In this document: positions 17,415 to 26,177 of the stretch, piece after piece | Position numbering within the stretch: position 1 is the stretch's first letter | How the letters are laid out: each line of letters starts with the position of its first letter | NCBI GenBank assembly: GCA_002344065.1 | Contig: DDTK01000015.1 | Span: 124,001 to 188,000 of the forward strand | DNA length: 64,000 nt | Reading direction: 5' to 3' | From: Flammeovirgaceae bacterium UBA2366 | GTDB lineage: Bacteria > Bacteroidota > Bacteroidia > Cytophagales > Cyclobacteriaceae | Program-made: the position numbers and the translations under genes | Notes under the pieces: generated by a model | Database searches by the model: none | What the model was told of the DNA's origin: nothing | Seen by the model: only the letters and a program-made list of their open reading frames with translations

Positions 17415-17807
17415 ATGGCCACCATTTTTACACGTATTATTAACCGCGAAATCCCCGGTCATATAGTGGCGGAAGATGAGCGGTTTATAGCTTTTCTGGA
17501 TATTATGCCCTTGGTGATGGGCCATACGTTAGTGGTACCCAAACAAGAGGTGGATTATATTTTTGATCTGGATGATGATACGCTGGCGGCATTGAATCTT
17601 TTTGCGAAACGTGTTGCCATTGCCGTGAAAAAAGCGATCCCCTGCAAGCGTATCGGAATTGCGGTTATCGGGTTAGAGGTTCCGCACACGCATATTCACC
17701 TGGTGCCCATGAATACCATGGGTGATATAAACTTTGCTCACCCTAAACTAAAGCCATCGCAAGATGAGTTGGCTGTTGTGGCTGAGAAAATCAGAAAAGC
17801 CTTTTGA
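17415..17807 (+). CDS. HIT family nucleotide-binding hydrolase
   Basis: 130 residues, family length for HINT-like proteins that hydrolyse nucleotide phosphoramidates or related substrates. The histidine triad is seen as VPHTHIHLVPMN near residues 92-103, with the N-terminal IFTRIINREIPGHIVAEDE and DIMPLVMGHTLVVPKQ segments. It starts 2 bp after the greA stop, so it is co-transcribed. The physiological substrate is unknown. Confidence 0.93.
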   Translation: MATIFTRIINREIPGHIVAEDERFIAFLDIMPLVMGHTLVVPKQEVDYIFDLDDDTLAALNLFAKRVAIAVKKAIPCKRIGIAVIGLEVPHTHIHLVPMNTMGDINFAHPKLKPSQDELAVVAEKIRKAF

Positions 17808-17913
17808 CTTTCGTGTTTAGCTTTGTTTAGTGATGGTTAGTATTTGTGCTTTTGTAGCATGATTCATAGCATTTCTCTTCGACACTAAAACACAAAAAAT
17901 AAAAACTTGATTT

Positions 17914-18070
17914 TGAGTATCCGCTTCCAATCCTAAAATTGGCGTCATTGCGATCCGCCACAGGCGGAGAAGCAATCTCAGTTTTAACGTTGAAAACGAG
18001 ATTGCTTCGGTCGTACCTCCCTCGCATGACGTCAACTTAATACTTTAGGACTCTTTACGGATACTCGCAA
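17914..18070. repeat. Nested palindromic element with GTCATTGCGA core
   Basis: The outer arms TTGAGTATCCGCTTCC plus TCCTAAAATT on the left match, inverted, TTGCGAGTATCCGT plus TCCTAAAGTA on the right. They enclose a second copy of the GTCATTGCGA palindrome of 2232-2323 (17942-18033). The outer arms are shared with 5394-5552, whose core is different. It occupies the space between the convergent HIT and gpsA genes. Confidence 0.72.
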
Positions 18071-18089
18071 ACTTGATTAACTGCAATGT

Positions 18090-19157
18090 TTAATCAAGAA
18101 AATCAATATCCACATTTAATGGATAGCGCATCAGGTAACTGATGGCTTGTTTAACGGTGAGATCTTCAAAAAGAACTTTATACAGGGTGGTGGTAATGGG
18201 CGCTCTTAATTTATAGTAGTCGGTACATTTTTTAACTATCTGCACAGCATTTACGCCTTCGGCAATTTCATCCATGCTTTCCAGAATTTCTTTCAGCGTC
18301 ATTCCTTGTGCAAGCTTATAACCTACCTGGAAATTCCGGCTTAGGGTACTGTTACTCGTAGTCACCAGGTCGCCAATACCAGCCACGCCCAGAAAAGCCT
18401 TTGTATTTCCGCCCAATGCTCGCCCCACATGAATCATTTCTACCACTCCGCGGCTGATGAGCAAGCCCCTCGCGTTTTCACCATAGCCCATACCGCTCAG
18501 CGCACCGGAGGCAATGGCAATAATATTTTTTAACACACCGGCCAGTTCAACACCAATCAATTCATTATTTCCATATACCTGAAAACGGTCGTTACGCAGT
18601 AACTTTTTTCCTAAAGTAATTACTTCGTTGAACGGACTGGCAATTACGGTGGCGGCCGGATGCCGCGCTGCAAGCTCTTTCGATAAATTTGGTCCGGCCA
18701 GGCAACCTACACGCACCACCACACTTTCTTCACGGATTACCTCGCTCATGGTTTTAACCTGGCTGCGATTGAGCTTATTTACCGTTTCAATGGTTTGCCC
18801 TTTCGGCAGAGTAATATCCAATCCTTTGGTACCATGGATTAAAATGTGATAGGGGTGAAGGTATGGAGATAGTTTCTTCATCATGGAGCGGAAGTGTGAT
18901 GAAGGAACAATCGGGAAAATAACTTCACATTCGCGTGCCAGTAGTTGAAGATCGCTGGTAGGCGTTATATTTTTGTGCATGCTGTGCCCACGGTTTTCGC
19001 GGGTTTGTGCAATCCTCTTAATCACTTTTTCATCACGGGCATACAGCAAAACATTTCTATGTCGTGCCAGCAAGTTGGCCACAGCACTACCAAAGTTACC
19101 GGCACCAATTACGCCAACAGGTCGGGTGTCAGATAAATTTTTCGAGGTCATAGCCAA
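18090..19157 (-). CDS. gpsA: Glycerol-3-phosphate dehydrogenase [NAD(P)+]
   Basis: Reduces dihydroxyacetone phosphate to sn-glycerol 3-phosphate, the backbone for phospholipids; cytoplasmic. 355 residues with the Rossmann loop VIGAGNFGSAVA near the start, HGTKGLD, the GCLAGPNLSKEL segment, VELAGVLKNIIAIASG carrying the catalytic Lys, and GVAGIGDLVTT. The start overlaps the upstream acyltransferase gene by 29 bases; an ATG two codons later is possible. The overlap suggests that the product feeds directly to that acyltransferase. Confidence 0.96.
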   Translation of the reverse strand: MAMTSKNLSDTRPVGVIGAGNFGSAVANLLARHRNVLLYARDEKVIKRIAQTRENRGHSMHKNITPTSDLQLLARECEVIFPIVPSSHFRSMMKKLSPYLHPYHILIHGTKGLDITLPKGQTIETVNKLNRSQVKTMSEVIREESVVVRVGCLAGPNLSKELAARHPAATVIASPFNEVITLGKKLLRNDRFQVYGNNELIGVELAGVLKNIIAIASGALSGMGYGENARGLLISRGVVEMIHVGRALGGNTKAFLGVAGIGDLVTTSNSTLSRNFQVGYKLAQGMTLKEILESMDEIAEGVNAVQIVKKCTDYYKLRAPITTTLYKVLFEDLTVKQAISYLMRYPLNVDIDFLD

Positions 19158-20829
19158 CCATCCGGTTATGATAATAGTAGAGCAGGTTGAGATCCTGCGT
19201 GATGATGTTGCCTTCTTTATTGTAGAGCAGGGGGCGCTTCAGATGAAATATGCCCACATTCTCAAGACCGTGTTTAATCACTAAATCTATCTTTCCCTTG
19301 AGGTGTGTAGCATGATTCGCCTTATCTTCTTTTTTAAGTTGGTAAATCTTCTTGCGGATGCGCTTGCAGGTTTTTCTGAATTCGGCATAATCAAGCGCTA
19401 ACTCTTCTTCCGGCAATCGCAACAAGCCAAATAAATCCAGTTTAGGGTGTTTTTTTTGCCACATCTCAAATGCCACAAACGCTACCAGGTGGCTCGCGAA
19501 AATTCGATTGATGCGATGATACTCCGTAACAATACGCTGGCTTAGCATCCGGGTATATTCATTCTCCCGTTGGGCATCAACTGTAAGCTGGCCGTTGGAA
19601 ATGAAATAGTCTTCGGTGTTGATTACCCGGCCGTGTACATCCAGGCTGTTACCTTCATCATCCACGTAATTGCCCAGCACATCTAACCCACGGCCAATGG
19701 ATACGGAAATGTTAGATCCTTTCGTGAAAAACTTAATCATAAATTTAACAAGTCCCCAGCTGCCATGCGGATCTTGCTCAGGCAGGTAGCGATCTTGTCC
19801 TTTAATGGATAGATAATCATCAATAAGTTCCGGAGCCTCCAGCACAAAATGATAGTTAAGCGTAACGGGTACCACAAAAATTTTCTGCGGTTTTTCCCCG
19901 GGGGGTGTATTGAGATAAATATTCCGTTGGGCCTCCACGGTGGTGGAGAGTAATCCCAACTTCAACATTTTTTCGATCATACCTGAGCGTGACCGAGTGC
20001 CACCAGGAAAGAACAAACTATGTGCGCCACGTTGAATGGCAATACCGGAATACATCTTCAGTGTTTCCAGGTAAGGCAAATTCTTTTTGCGCCTGTCTAC
20101 TTTATACGCTCCGAGGCTGTTCATAAAGTAGGCGAATATTTTCATGTTGAAAAGATTCAACCCTGCACCATATATAAAAGCCGGTAAACCTAAGGCATGA
20201 ATAATCCAGCCAATTAAAATTGAATCAAGATTGCTGAAGTGTGTTGGTACCATTACGATGGTGCCCTTTCGTGCCAGGCTGCGCAATTGCTTTACCTTGC
20301 CCACAATCTGAATCTTGTCTCGCAGTGTATATTGATTGCGAAAGAATCCTCCGAATTTTTTAACGCGTGAGGCATTGAGTAATCGTGAAAACCAAAACTT
20401 TATCATCTCCCGTGCAAAGCGGTAGGAGCTGGGTTTAAAGTTACCGGCTATTTCACTGGCATACCGATGCACAATTACGTTCAGGATTTCCTCCTCTTTT
20501 CGGTTATGGTCATCCAGGGGCTTACCGGAAAGGTCAATTAAATCCTGCTTGATCTTCGACCAGAATTTACCTTCATCGGGGGGATCAACGCGCCAGCGGT
20601 TACGCTTCATGCGTTGTTGTTCCCGGTAAACGGTGGCTTCCAGTTCGTCAATAAGTTGTTTGCGGGTTGGGCGAAGTTGCTTGATGCGCTCAGCAGATTT
20701 CTGTGCAACCTCTTCAATAAATTCCTTCCGGTTTCGGCTTAGCCGGTATACCGGCCAGTCGGGTATTCCTTCCAGAATGGGCTTGTATTGCTTGTTTTTA
20801 TTCTTTTTCTCCAGTACTTCCACGGGCAC
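19129..20829 (-). CDS. PlsB/PlsC-type glycerophosphate acyltransferase
   Basis: Acyltransferase for phospholipid synthesis, peripheral or membrane-associated. 566 residues, shorter than E. coli PlsB (about 807) and longer than PlsC (about 245). The HX4D motif is in VPTHFSNLDS (about residue 185) and the phosphate-binding motif is FFPGGTRSRSG, nearer to PlsB (EGGRSRTG) than to PlsC (FPEGTRS). A long N-terminal charged helical region precedes the domain. The overlap with gpsA suggests that glycerol 3-phosphate is the acceptor and that this is the first acylation enzyme. The acyl donor cannot be told from sequence. Confidence 0.85.
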   Translation of the reverse strand: MPVEVLEKKNKNKQYKPILEGIPDWPVYRLSRNRKEFIEEVAQKSAERIKQLRPTRKQLIDELEATVYREQQRMKRNRWRVDPPDEGKFWSKIKQDLIDLSGKPLDDHNRKEEEILNVIVHRYASEIAGNFKPSSYRFAREMIKFWFSRLLNASRVKKFGGFFRNQYTLRDKIQIVGKVKQLRSLARKGTIVMVPTHFSNLDSILIGWIIHALGLPAFIYGAGLNLFNMKIFAYFMNSLGAYKVDRRKKNLPYLETLKMYSGIAIQRGAHSLFFPGGTRSRSGMIEKMLKLGLLSTTVEAQRNIYLNTPPGEKPQKIFVVPVTLNYHFVLEAPELIDDYLSIKGQDRYLPEQDPHGSWGLVKFMIKFFTKGSNISVSIGRGLDVLGNYVDDEGNSLDVHGRVINTEDYFISNGQLTVDAQRENEYTRMLSQRIVTEYHRINRIFASHLVAFVAFEMWQKKHPKLDLFGLLRLPEEELALDYAEFRKTCKRIRKKIYQLKKEDKANHATHLKGKIDLVIKHGLENVGIFHLKRPLLYNKEGNIITQDLNLLYYYHNRMVGYDLEKFI

Positions 20830-20871
20830 AAAATACTATAATTTCAATCACCTGCGCTAAACACGAATTGA

Positions 20872-21111
20872 TTATAAGTTTTCGAGCGACCGCTGTAACG
20901 TGCTGGCCATGGAGGAAAACCGGGCGAGGGCATCGTTGATAAACTCAGTATTTACAATCTTTTGCAAGTCGTTTTCACTGGTTAACTCAAACTGGTTGAT
21001 TTTATACGTTTGCTCCAAAAGGCCTTGTTCAAGTTTGATCAGGTACCGGTTATTCCAGCTAAACAGGGTGATTTTACAATCCGGGTTTGGTATTTCGCCA
21101 ATGATGCGCAT
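20872..21111 (-). CDS. Conserved-looking small protein of unknown function
   Basis: 79 residues, not recognised. The first half has a beta-strand character (MRIIGEIPNPDCKITLFSWNN) and the second half is helical (NDLQKIVNTEFINDALARF). No signal peptide or membrane segment. It starts the minus-strand unit that continues after 42 bp with the acyltransferase and gpsA. The intergenic region before it carries a perfect 12-bp inverted repeat. Confidence 0.65.
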   Translation of the reverse strand: MRIIGEIPNPDCKITLFSWNNRYLIKLEQGLLEQTYKINQFELTSENDLQKIVNTEFINDALARFSSMASTLQRSLENL

Positions 21112-21150
21112 AACGTTTTCTTTGTTTTTGATGTTAACAGAACAGCAACT

Positions 21151-21196
21151 TAACGTTTTACCGGATCAACAGACTAAAATGCCTGGTAAAACGTTA
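21151..21196. promoter_or_regulatory. Perfect 12-bp inverted repeat in divergent region
   Basis: TAACGTTTTACC (21151-21162) and GGTAAAACGTTA (21185-21196) with a 22-base spacer, about two helical turns between arm centres plus one. It lies between the 79-residue gene and the type IX cargo gene, which diverge. Candidate operator, though no regulator is nearby. Confidence 0.45.
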
Positions 21197-21256
21197 GAAA
21201 ATTGAATTTTTTCGATCCGTATAAGGGTTTTATATTGTAACCTGATTTGGTATAGC

Positions 21257-24163
21257 ATGAGTGGTTTGATGAATTGTAAGTATGTAAAGGCTGCAGGTAC
21301 CATTTTTCTATTTACACTGCTGTATTTTCTTTACGTGCAAGATGCGCAGGCAACCCACTTGCGTGCGGGGCAGATTGTGGCCACCCGGGTAAGTTGTACC
21401 GGATTGACTTTTCGGATTACCGTAACAGTCTATACCAATACAGGATCCCCCGTTCTTTTTGGTGGTGAAATGGATTACCTCGATTTTGGTGATGGCTCCA
21501 AACCCATTCTTGTTCCTGAAACACCTAATATTATTGACCCAGCCCTGGGACCAGGTGTAGGAACAGCATCCTTTACCATTGAACATACCTACCCGGGCCC
21601 TGGTCGTTACATTATCAGTTACATTGAACCCAATCGTAATGGTGGTGTATTGAATATGGATAACTCTATCTCCACCACGTTTTACATTGAAACACAAATT
21701 AATATTGATCCCTTTTTTGGTTGCAATAACACCCCACAGCTGCTTATCCCTCCAATTGACAGGGGTTGTACCGGTGTAGCATTTTTTCATAACCCTGGTG
21801 CTTTCGATCCAGATGGAGATAGCTTATCGTATGAGTTTGTTGTCCCTTTCCGTGATAAGAATCAAACTGTTGCGAATTACCGCAATCCCAATAACCAAAG
21901 CTTCTATACCAACTTTCCAAATGCCAATGAAGCAGGTACCGGGCCACCAACCTTTACCATTGATCCCATTGATGGAACCATTATATGGGATGCGCCCGGG
22001 GCACAGGGTGAGTATAACATTGCATTTATTGTAGTTGAATGGCGAAAGGTTCAAGGCGTTTGGTATAAGCTGGGGTTTGTTCGCAGGGACATGCAGATCA
22101 TTATTGAAGATTGTAATAATGAACGACCCGATCTGATCATTCCGGATGATGTTTGCGTAGTTGCCGGAACAACAATTACAGCCACTATTTTTGGCATTGA
22201 CCCCGAAAATCACAATGTTAAAATCGAGGCGTTCTCAGAAATTTTTAATTTTCCAGTTACTCAATCACCAGCTACATATTCACCTGTTCCGGGCCCTAAT
22301 GATTTTCAACCTTCCAATCCTCCTGCGCAACTTCAGTTTCAGTGGAATACGCAATGCTTTCATGTCAAAGAATTAAGCTATCAGGTTGTTTTTAAAATCA
22401 CAGATAATCCACCGCAAGGTCCAAAGCTCGTAACCTTTAAAACGTGGCGTATACGGGTAGTGGCACCACCACCCCTTTGGGTTAATGCTACCGTTGATTT
22501 CTCCAATCGATCTTCACAACTCACCTGGCAGGAGTATACCTGTCGCCAACAGGCAACTTCTATTCAGATTTGGAGGCGGGTGGATAGTATAAATTTCACA
22601 CCTGATGAGTGCCAAACGGGCATGCCGGCATTTTTAGGCTATTCGTTAATAGGAGAGGTATTCGCTGGGCAGACCCAGTTTACCAACACCGGTTTAAAAG
22701 CCGGTGCCGGTTATTGCTATCGCCTGGTGGCGATATTCCCTCAGCCTGGTGGAGGAGAGAGTTATGTTTCTCAGGAAATTTGTATTCCTGCAATTTTAGC
22801 GGATGCACCTGTTATTACCCACGTTACTATAGATAAGACATCCGTTAACGATGGTGAAGTCAGGGTGAGTTGGCGTTCACCATTTGATGCAAGTCCCATT
22901 CAATTTCCTCAGGAACCGTACGGCTACGATTACATTGTTGAGCGTGCGGACGGATTTACCGGAACCAATTATGTTCCTATTCATGCCGGAACCCTGCCCG
23001 GGGATACAACCATTCTGGATACAGGTCTGGATACCGAAAACCGGATTTATAACTATCGTGTAATTGCCTTATCAGAGGGTCAACCTTTTGATCAATCGGC
23101 TCCAGCCTCTTCCGTCAGACTTGAACTACGACCATCATCGCGACAAATGGAATTAACCTGGTCGGCTGCAGTTCCATGGTCTAACCAGATACAATCATTT
23201 CCGGAGCACTATATATACAGAGGTCCGGAAGGTGCCACGGAAAGTGAACTGGTTCTGATCGCCCAGAAAAACATATTTGAAAGAGGTTTTTATTTTTTAG
23301 ATGAAGGACTTGATGACAACACCGTTTATTGCTACCGGGTAATGACACGGGGTAGCTATGGTAATCCAGAGATTGATGTGCCTCAGGATAATTTTTCACA
23401 AATTATTTGTGCGCAACCCTTGGATGAAGATCCACCTTGTGAGCCTGTACTTATCGTTGATCTTGAAGGTTTCGACTGTAACGATTATCGCTTTCAGGAA
23501 GCTTGTAATTCCAATACGTTCAGTAATACGTTACGATGGAATCCTCCTGCGGATACAGAGTGTCGCTCCGATACCCGCAGCTACAATATTTATGTGGCAT
23601 CAACCAAGGATGGAACATATTCTTTACTGGCAACAAATGTGCGGGATACTTTTTATGTCGATTCGAATTTACCCTCCTTTGCACGATGCTATAAAATTAC
23701 AGCCCTGGATCGCTCAGGAAATGAGAGCGGGTTTAGTAATGAAGTGTGTTTTGAGAATTGTCCCTACTATGAGTTACCAAACATCTTCACACCTAACGGA
23801 GATAATTGTAATGATGAATTCAGAGCGTGGGGATTTGTGCCACCGGTGGGTGAAGAAAACCCCGGCCCAAACGTGCTTTGCAACAGTGCAGATCCAAACT
23901 CAGAGACCTTTCGAATAAAATGTGCGCGATTTGTTGAACAGGTGGATGTCAAAATCTACAACCGGTGGGGAAATGAAGTATATGCCTACTCGGGAAGAAA
24001 AAATGATGAAAACGGAATCTATATCCGGTGGAATGGTATAGATAAAAATGGTAACGCACTGGCCTCTGCTGTGTATTATTATGTTGCTAATGTAACCTTC
24101 GATATGGCTGACCCGGCTAAACGAAATCAAACCATTAAGGGCTGGGTTCATCTGGTGCGATGA
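21257..24163 (+). CDS. Secreted multi-domain protein with type B T9SS sorting domain
   Basis: 968 residues. A signal peptide spans about residues 8-32 (hydrophobic GTIFLFTLLYFLYV, cleavage near DAQA-THL). The N-terminal domain THLRAGQIVATRVSC is typical of large cell-surface proteins of gliding Bacteroidota. Cadherin/PKD-like and fibronectin type III-like segments follow (about 400-830). The last 90-110 residues form a gliding motility-associated C-terminal domain: LPNIFTPNGDNCNDEF, then VKIYNRWGNEVY and GWVHLVR at the end. This directs export through the type IX system. Cysteines are frequent. It overlaps the DCC gene by four bases (ATGA). Confidence 0.9.
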   Translation: MSGLMNCKYVKAAGTIFLFTLLYFLYVQDAQATHLRAGQIVATRVSCTGLTFRITVTVYTNTGSPVLFGGEMDYLDFGDGSKPILVPETPNIIDPALGPGVGTASFTIEHTYPGPGRYIISYIEPNRNGGVLNMDNSISTTFYIETQINIDPFFGCNNTPQLLIPPIDRGCTGVAFFHNPGAFDPDGDSLSYEFVVPFRDKNQTVANYRNPNNQSFYTNFPNANEAGTGPPTFTIDPIDGTIIWDAPGAQGEYNIAFIVVEWRKVQGVWYKLGFVRRDMQIIIEDCNNERPDLIIPDDVCVVAGTTITATIFGIDPENHNVKIEAFSEIFNFPVTQSPATYSPVPGPNDFQPSNPPAQLQFQWNTQCFHVKELSYQVVFKITDNPPQGPKLVTFKTWRIRVVAPPPLWVNATVDFSNRSSQLTWQEYTCRQQATSIQIWRRVDSINFTPDECQTGMPAFLGYSLIGEVFAGQTQFTNTGLKAGAGYCYRLVAIFPQPGGGESYVSQEICIPAILADAPVITHVTIDKTSVNDGEVRVSWRSPFDASPIQFPQEPYGYDYIVERADGFTGTNYVPIHAGTLPGDTTILDTGLDTENRIYNYRVIALSEGQPFDQSAPASSVRLELRPSSRQMELTWSAAVPWSNQIQSFPEHYIYRGPEGATESELVLIAQKNIFERGFYFLDEGLDDNTVYCYRVMTRGSYGNPEIDVPQDNFSQIICAQPLDEDPPCEPVLIVDLEGFDCNDYRFQEACNSNTFSNTLRWNPPADTECRSDTRSYNIYVASTKDGTYSLLATNVRDTFYVDSNLPSFARCYKITALDRSGNESGFSNEVCFENCPYYELPNIFTPNGDNCNDEFRAWGFVPPVGEENPGPNVLCNSADPNSETFRIKCARFVEQVDVKIYNRWGNEVYAYSGRKNDENGIYIRWNGIDKNGNALASAVYYYVANVTFDMADPAKRNQTIKGWVHLVR

Positions 24164-24588
24164 GCAAATTAAACAAGGACTTCTTAGCGGTTGTATTATT
24201 TGATGGTGTCTGTAATCTGTGCAGTAATTCCGTTCAATTTATTATTAAGCGCGATCCAAAAGCACGTTTTAAATTTGCTTCCCTTCAATCAGCATACGGA
24301 CAAGCTGAGCTGACACGATTTAATCTAGATCCAACCCAACTTCATAGCATAATTTTAGTTCAGGGAGATACCTTTCTGGAAAGGAGTAATGCAGCATTGG
24401 AAATAGCCCGGCATTTATCTGGTGCCTGGCCGCTATTTTATGCTTTTAAAATCGTTCCCCGTTTTCTGCGCGATCCGGTCTATAATTGGATTGCCCGCAA
24501 CCGCTACCGATGGTTTGGAAGGAAAAATGAATGCTGGCTTCCAACACACGACTTGAGAGATCGTTTTTTAGACAACATCTTGGAGTGA
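24160..24588 (+). CDS. DCC family (DUF393) thiol-disulfide oxidoreductase-like protein
   Basis: 142 residues. The family-naming motif DGVCNLCSNSVQFIIKRD is at the N-terminus (DxxCxxC), followed by FASLQS and IVPRFLRDPVYNWIARNRYRWFG, all typical of DCC/DUF393 proteins. A thioredoxin-like fold and redox role are proposed for the family but little is shown. The ATG overlaps the stop of the Cys-containing secreted protein by four bases, so the two are translationally coupled. Confidence 0.88.
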   Translation: MSKLNKDFLAVVLFDGVCNLCSNSVQFIIKRDPKARFKFASLQSAYGQAELTRFNLDPTQLHSIILVQGDTFLERSNAALEIARHLSGAWPLFYAFKIVPRFLRDPVYNWIARNRYRWFGRKNECWLPTHDLRDRFLDNILE

Positions 24589-24659
24589 TTGTCTTAATAT
24601 TTTGAGTCTTGTGTCTTTTGTCCTGTCTTTTGTATTTTCGGACCTTATATTATTCCATT

Positions 24660-25535
24660 ATGAGAGCATACATTTTCCCTGGCCAGGGTGCACAGTTTAC
24701 CGGAATGGGTAAAGATATTTACGATGCCAACCCCAAAGCCAAAGTTTTGTTTGATCAAGCCAATGATGTGCTGGGATTTGACATTACCTCCATTATGTTT
24801 AGTGGAACGGCCGATGAATTAAAACAAACACGCGTTACGCAACCCGCTATCTTTATTCATTCGGTTGCCATTGCATTATCCAATGATTCATTTTCACCCG
24901 ATATGGTAGCCGGACATTCCTTAGGAGAATTTTCTGCGCTCGTTGCCAATAAAGCACTCTCGTATGAAGACGGTTTGAAGCTTGTTTACAAACGTGCCAT
25001 GGCCATGCAACGTGCGTGTGAAATTAATCCTTCAACCATGGCGGCCATTCTTGGGTTGGATGATCATGTTGTGGAAGAAGTATGCGCTTCCATTACCGAT
25101 GAAATAGTAGTGGCAGCTAACTACAATTGTCCGGGACAGTTGGTTGTCTCCGGCTCCATAAAAGGAATTGAAATTGCCTGCGAAAAAATGAAGGCAGCGG
25201 GTGCCAAACGGGCTCTTCCACTGCAGGTAGGTGGAGCATTTCACTCGCCTTTAATGGAGCCTGCCCGCGAAGAACTGGCAGCAGCCATTGAAACCACTCA
25301 TTTCAGTACACCCGTTTGCCCGGTGTATCAAAATGTAAATGCTTCACCTTCATCCGATGTTAACGCCATCAAGAAAAATTTGATTGCACAACTCACAGCA
25401 CCTGTTCGGTGGACCCAATCGGTGCAGAAAATGGTAGCTGATGGTGGAACAACCTTTATTGAATGCGGACCCGGTAAAGTACTTCAGGGGCTGGTTAAGA
25501 AAATAGCACCTCAGGCAGAAGCCATGAGTATTTAG
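24660..25535 (+). CDS. fabD: Malonyl-CoA:ACP transacylase
   Basis: Transfers malonyl from CoA to acyl carrier protein for fatty acid elongation. 291 residues from this ATG. The start is chosen because MRAYIFPGQGAQ is the family N-terminus; an in-frame start at 24609 would add 17 residues with no match. The nucleophile Ser is in AGHSLGEFSAL, an Arg in KRAMAMQ, the catalytic His in GGAFHSPLM, and FIECGPGKVLQGL closes the domain. It is convergent with folK and not linked to the fabH cluster. Confidence 0.96.
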   Translation: MRAYIFPGQGAQFTGMGKDIYDANPKAKVLFDQANDVLGFDITSIMFSGTADELKQTRVTQPAIFIHSVAIALSNDSFSPDMVAGHSLGEFSALVANKALSYEDGLKLVYKRAMAMQRACEINPSTMAAILGLDDHVVEEVCASITDEIVVAANYNCPGQLVVSGSIKGIEIACEKMKAAGAKRALPLQVGGAFHSPLMEPAREELAAAIETTHFSTPVCPVYQNVNASPSSDVNAIKKNLIAQLTAPVRWTQSVQKMVADGGTTFIECGPGKVLQGLVKKIAPQAEAMSI

Positions 25536-25560
25536 AGTAATACTTGTCGTATGAATTTTT

Positions 25561-25596
25561 GTCATCGCGGGCCTTGCCCCGCGATCTCAAATGACG
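25561..25596. repeat. GC-rich hairpin between fabD and folK
   Basis: Perfect arms ATCGCGGG (25564-25571) and CCCGCGAT (25578-25585) lie inside the outer pair GTCAT/ATGAC. It is located between convergent genes; it may stop transcription from both sides or be one more dispersed palindrome. Confidence 0.55.
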
Positions 25597-25621
25597 GTTT
25601 TAGCTTGGGGTATTCTTCTGA

Positions 25622-26107
25622 TTATTTTAATACCTTTTCAACTGACAGTGTATCCGTACACTCCTGTAAAAGTTCTTGAACAGATTTCTGAAGAACAGGG
25701 TGAATGAAATCCGGAGAAATTTCCAGTAAAGGGATCAGCGTAAACCTTCGCTGGGGAATACCCGGATGAGGTATCGTTAGCTCAGGGGTTGAAACGACCT
25801 GATCATCCCAAAACAAAATATCAATATCGATGATCCGTGAACCCCATTTTTCGGTCCGTGTCCTGCCCAGTTGATCTTCAATGTTGAGGATGGCCCTAAG
25901 GGCTTCCTCAGGTGATTTTTCGGTTGTAGCAACTACCACCTGGTTATAAAATTCAGGTTGATTTGTATTGCCCCAGGCAGCTGTTTTATAAACAGAAGAG
26001 GCTGTAATAATCGGCCCTAAAAGCCGACCAATTTCCTGATTGGCCAACTGGAGATTGTGTTCCCGGTTGCCGAGGTTGCTGCCTAACAGAAGATGAACGG
26101 TTGTCAT
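25622..26107 (-). CDS. folK: 6-hydroxymethyl-7,8-dihydropterin pyrophosphokinase
   Basis: Transfers pyrophosphate from ATP to 6-hydroxymethyl-7,8-dihydropterin in folate synthesis. 161 residues, family length. LLLGSNLGNRE at the N-terminus, WGSRIIDIDILF with the Mg-binding Asp pair, and IPHPGIPQRRFTLIPL are all conserved. Monocistronic, divergent from sppA over 70 bp. Confidence 0.96.
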   Translation of the reverse strand: MTTVHLLLGSNLGNREHNLQLANQEIGRLLGPIITASSVYKTAAWGNTNQPEFYNQVVVATTEKSPEEALRAILNIEDQLGRTRTEKWGSRIIDIDILFWDDQVVSTPELTIPHPGIPQRRFTLIPLLEISPDFIHPVLQKSVQELLQECTDTLSVEKVLK

Positions 26108-26177
26108 AAATTTGCCGGTAAACTTACTTCGAATTGGTTGAAGCCTGTGTTTATTTTGTAAAACTTAATGTATTGAT

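Noticed and set aside
21308..21790. Antisense open frame of 160 codons opposite the cargo gene
   Set aside because: No domain, no promoter, and the plus-strand frame is a secure gene.
23358..23918. Open frame of 186 codons in another frame of the type IX cargo gene
   Set aside because: The cargo frame carries clear domains through this region; the alternative has no recognisable feature or start context.
24609..24659. Upstream start for fabD adding 17 residues
   Set aside because: FabD proteins begin at the FPGQGAQ segment; the addition is low in complexity and lies in repeat-like spacer.
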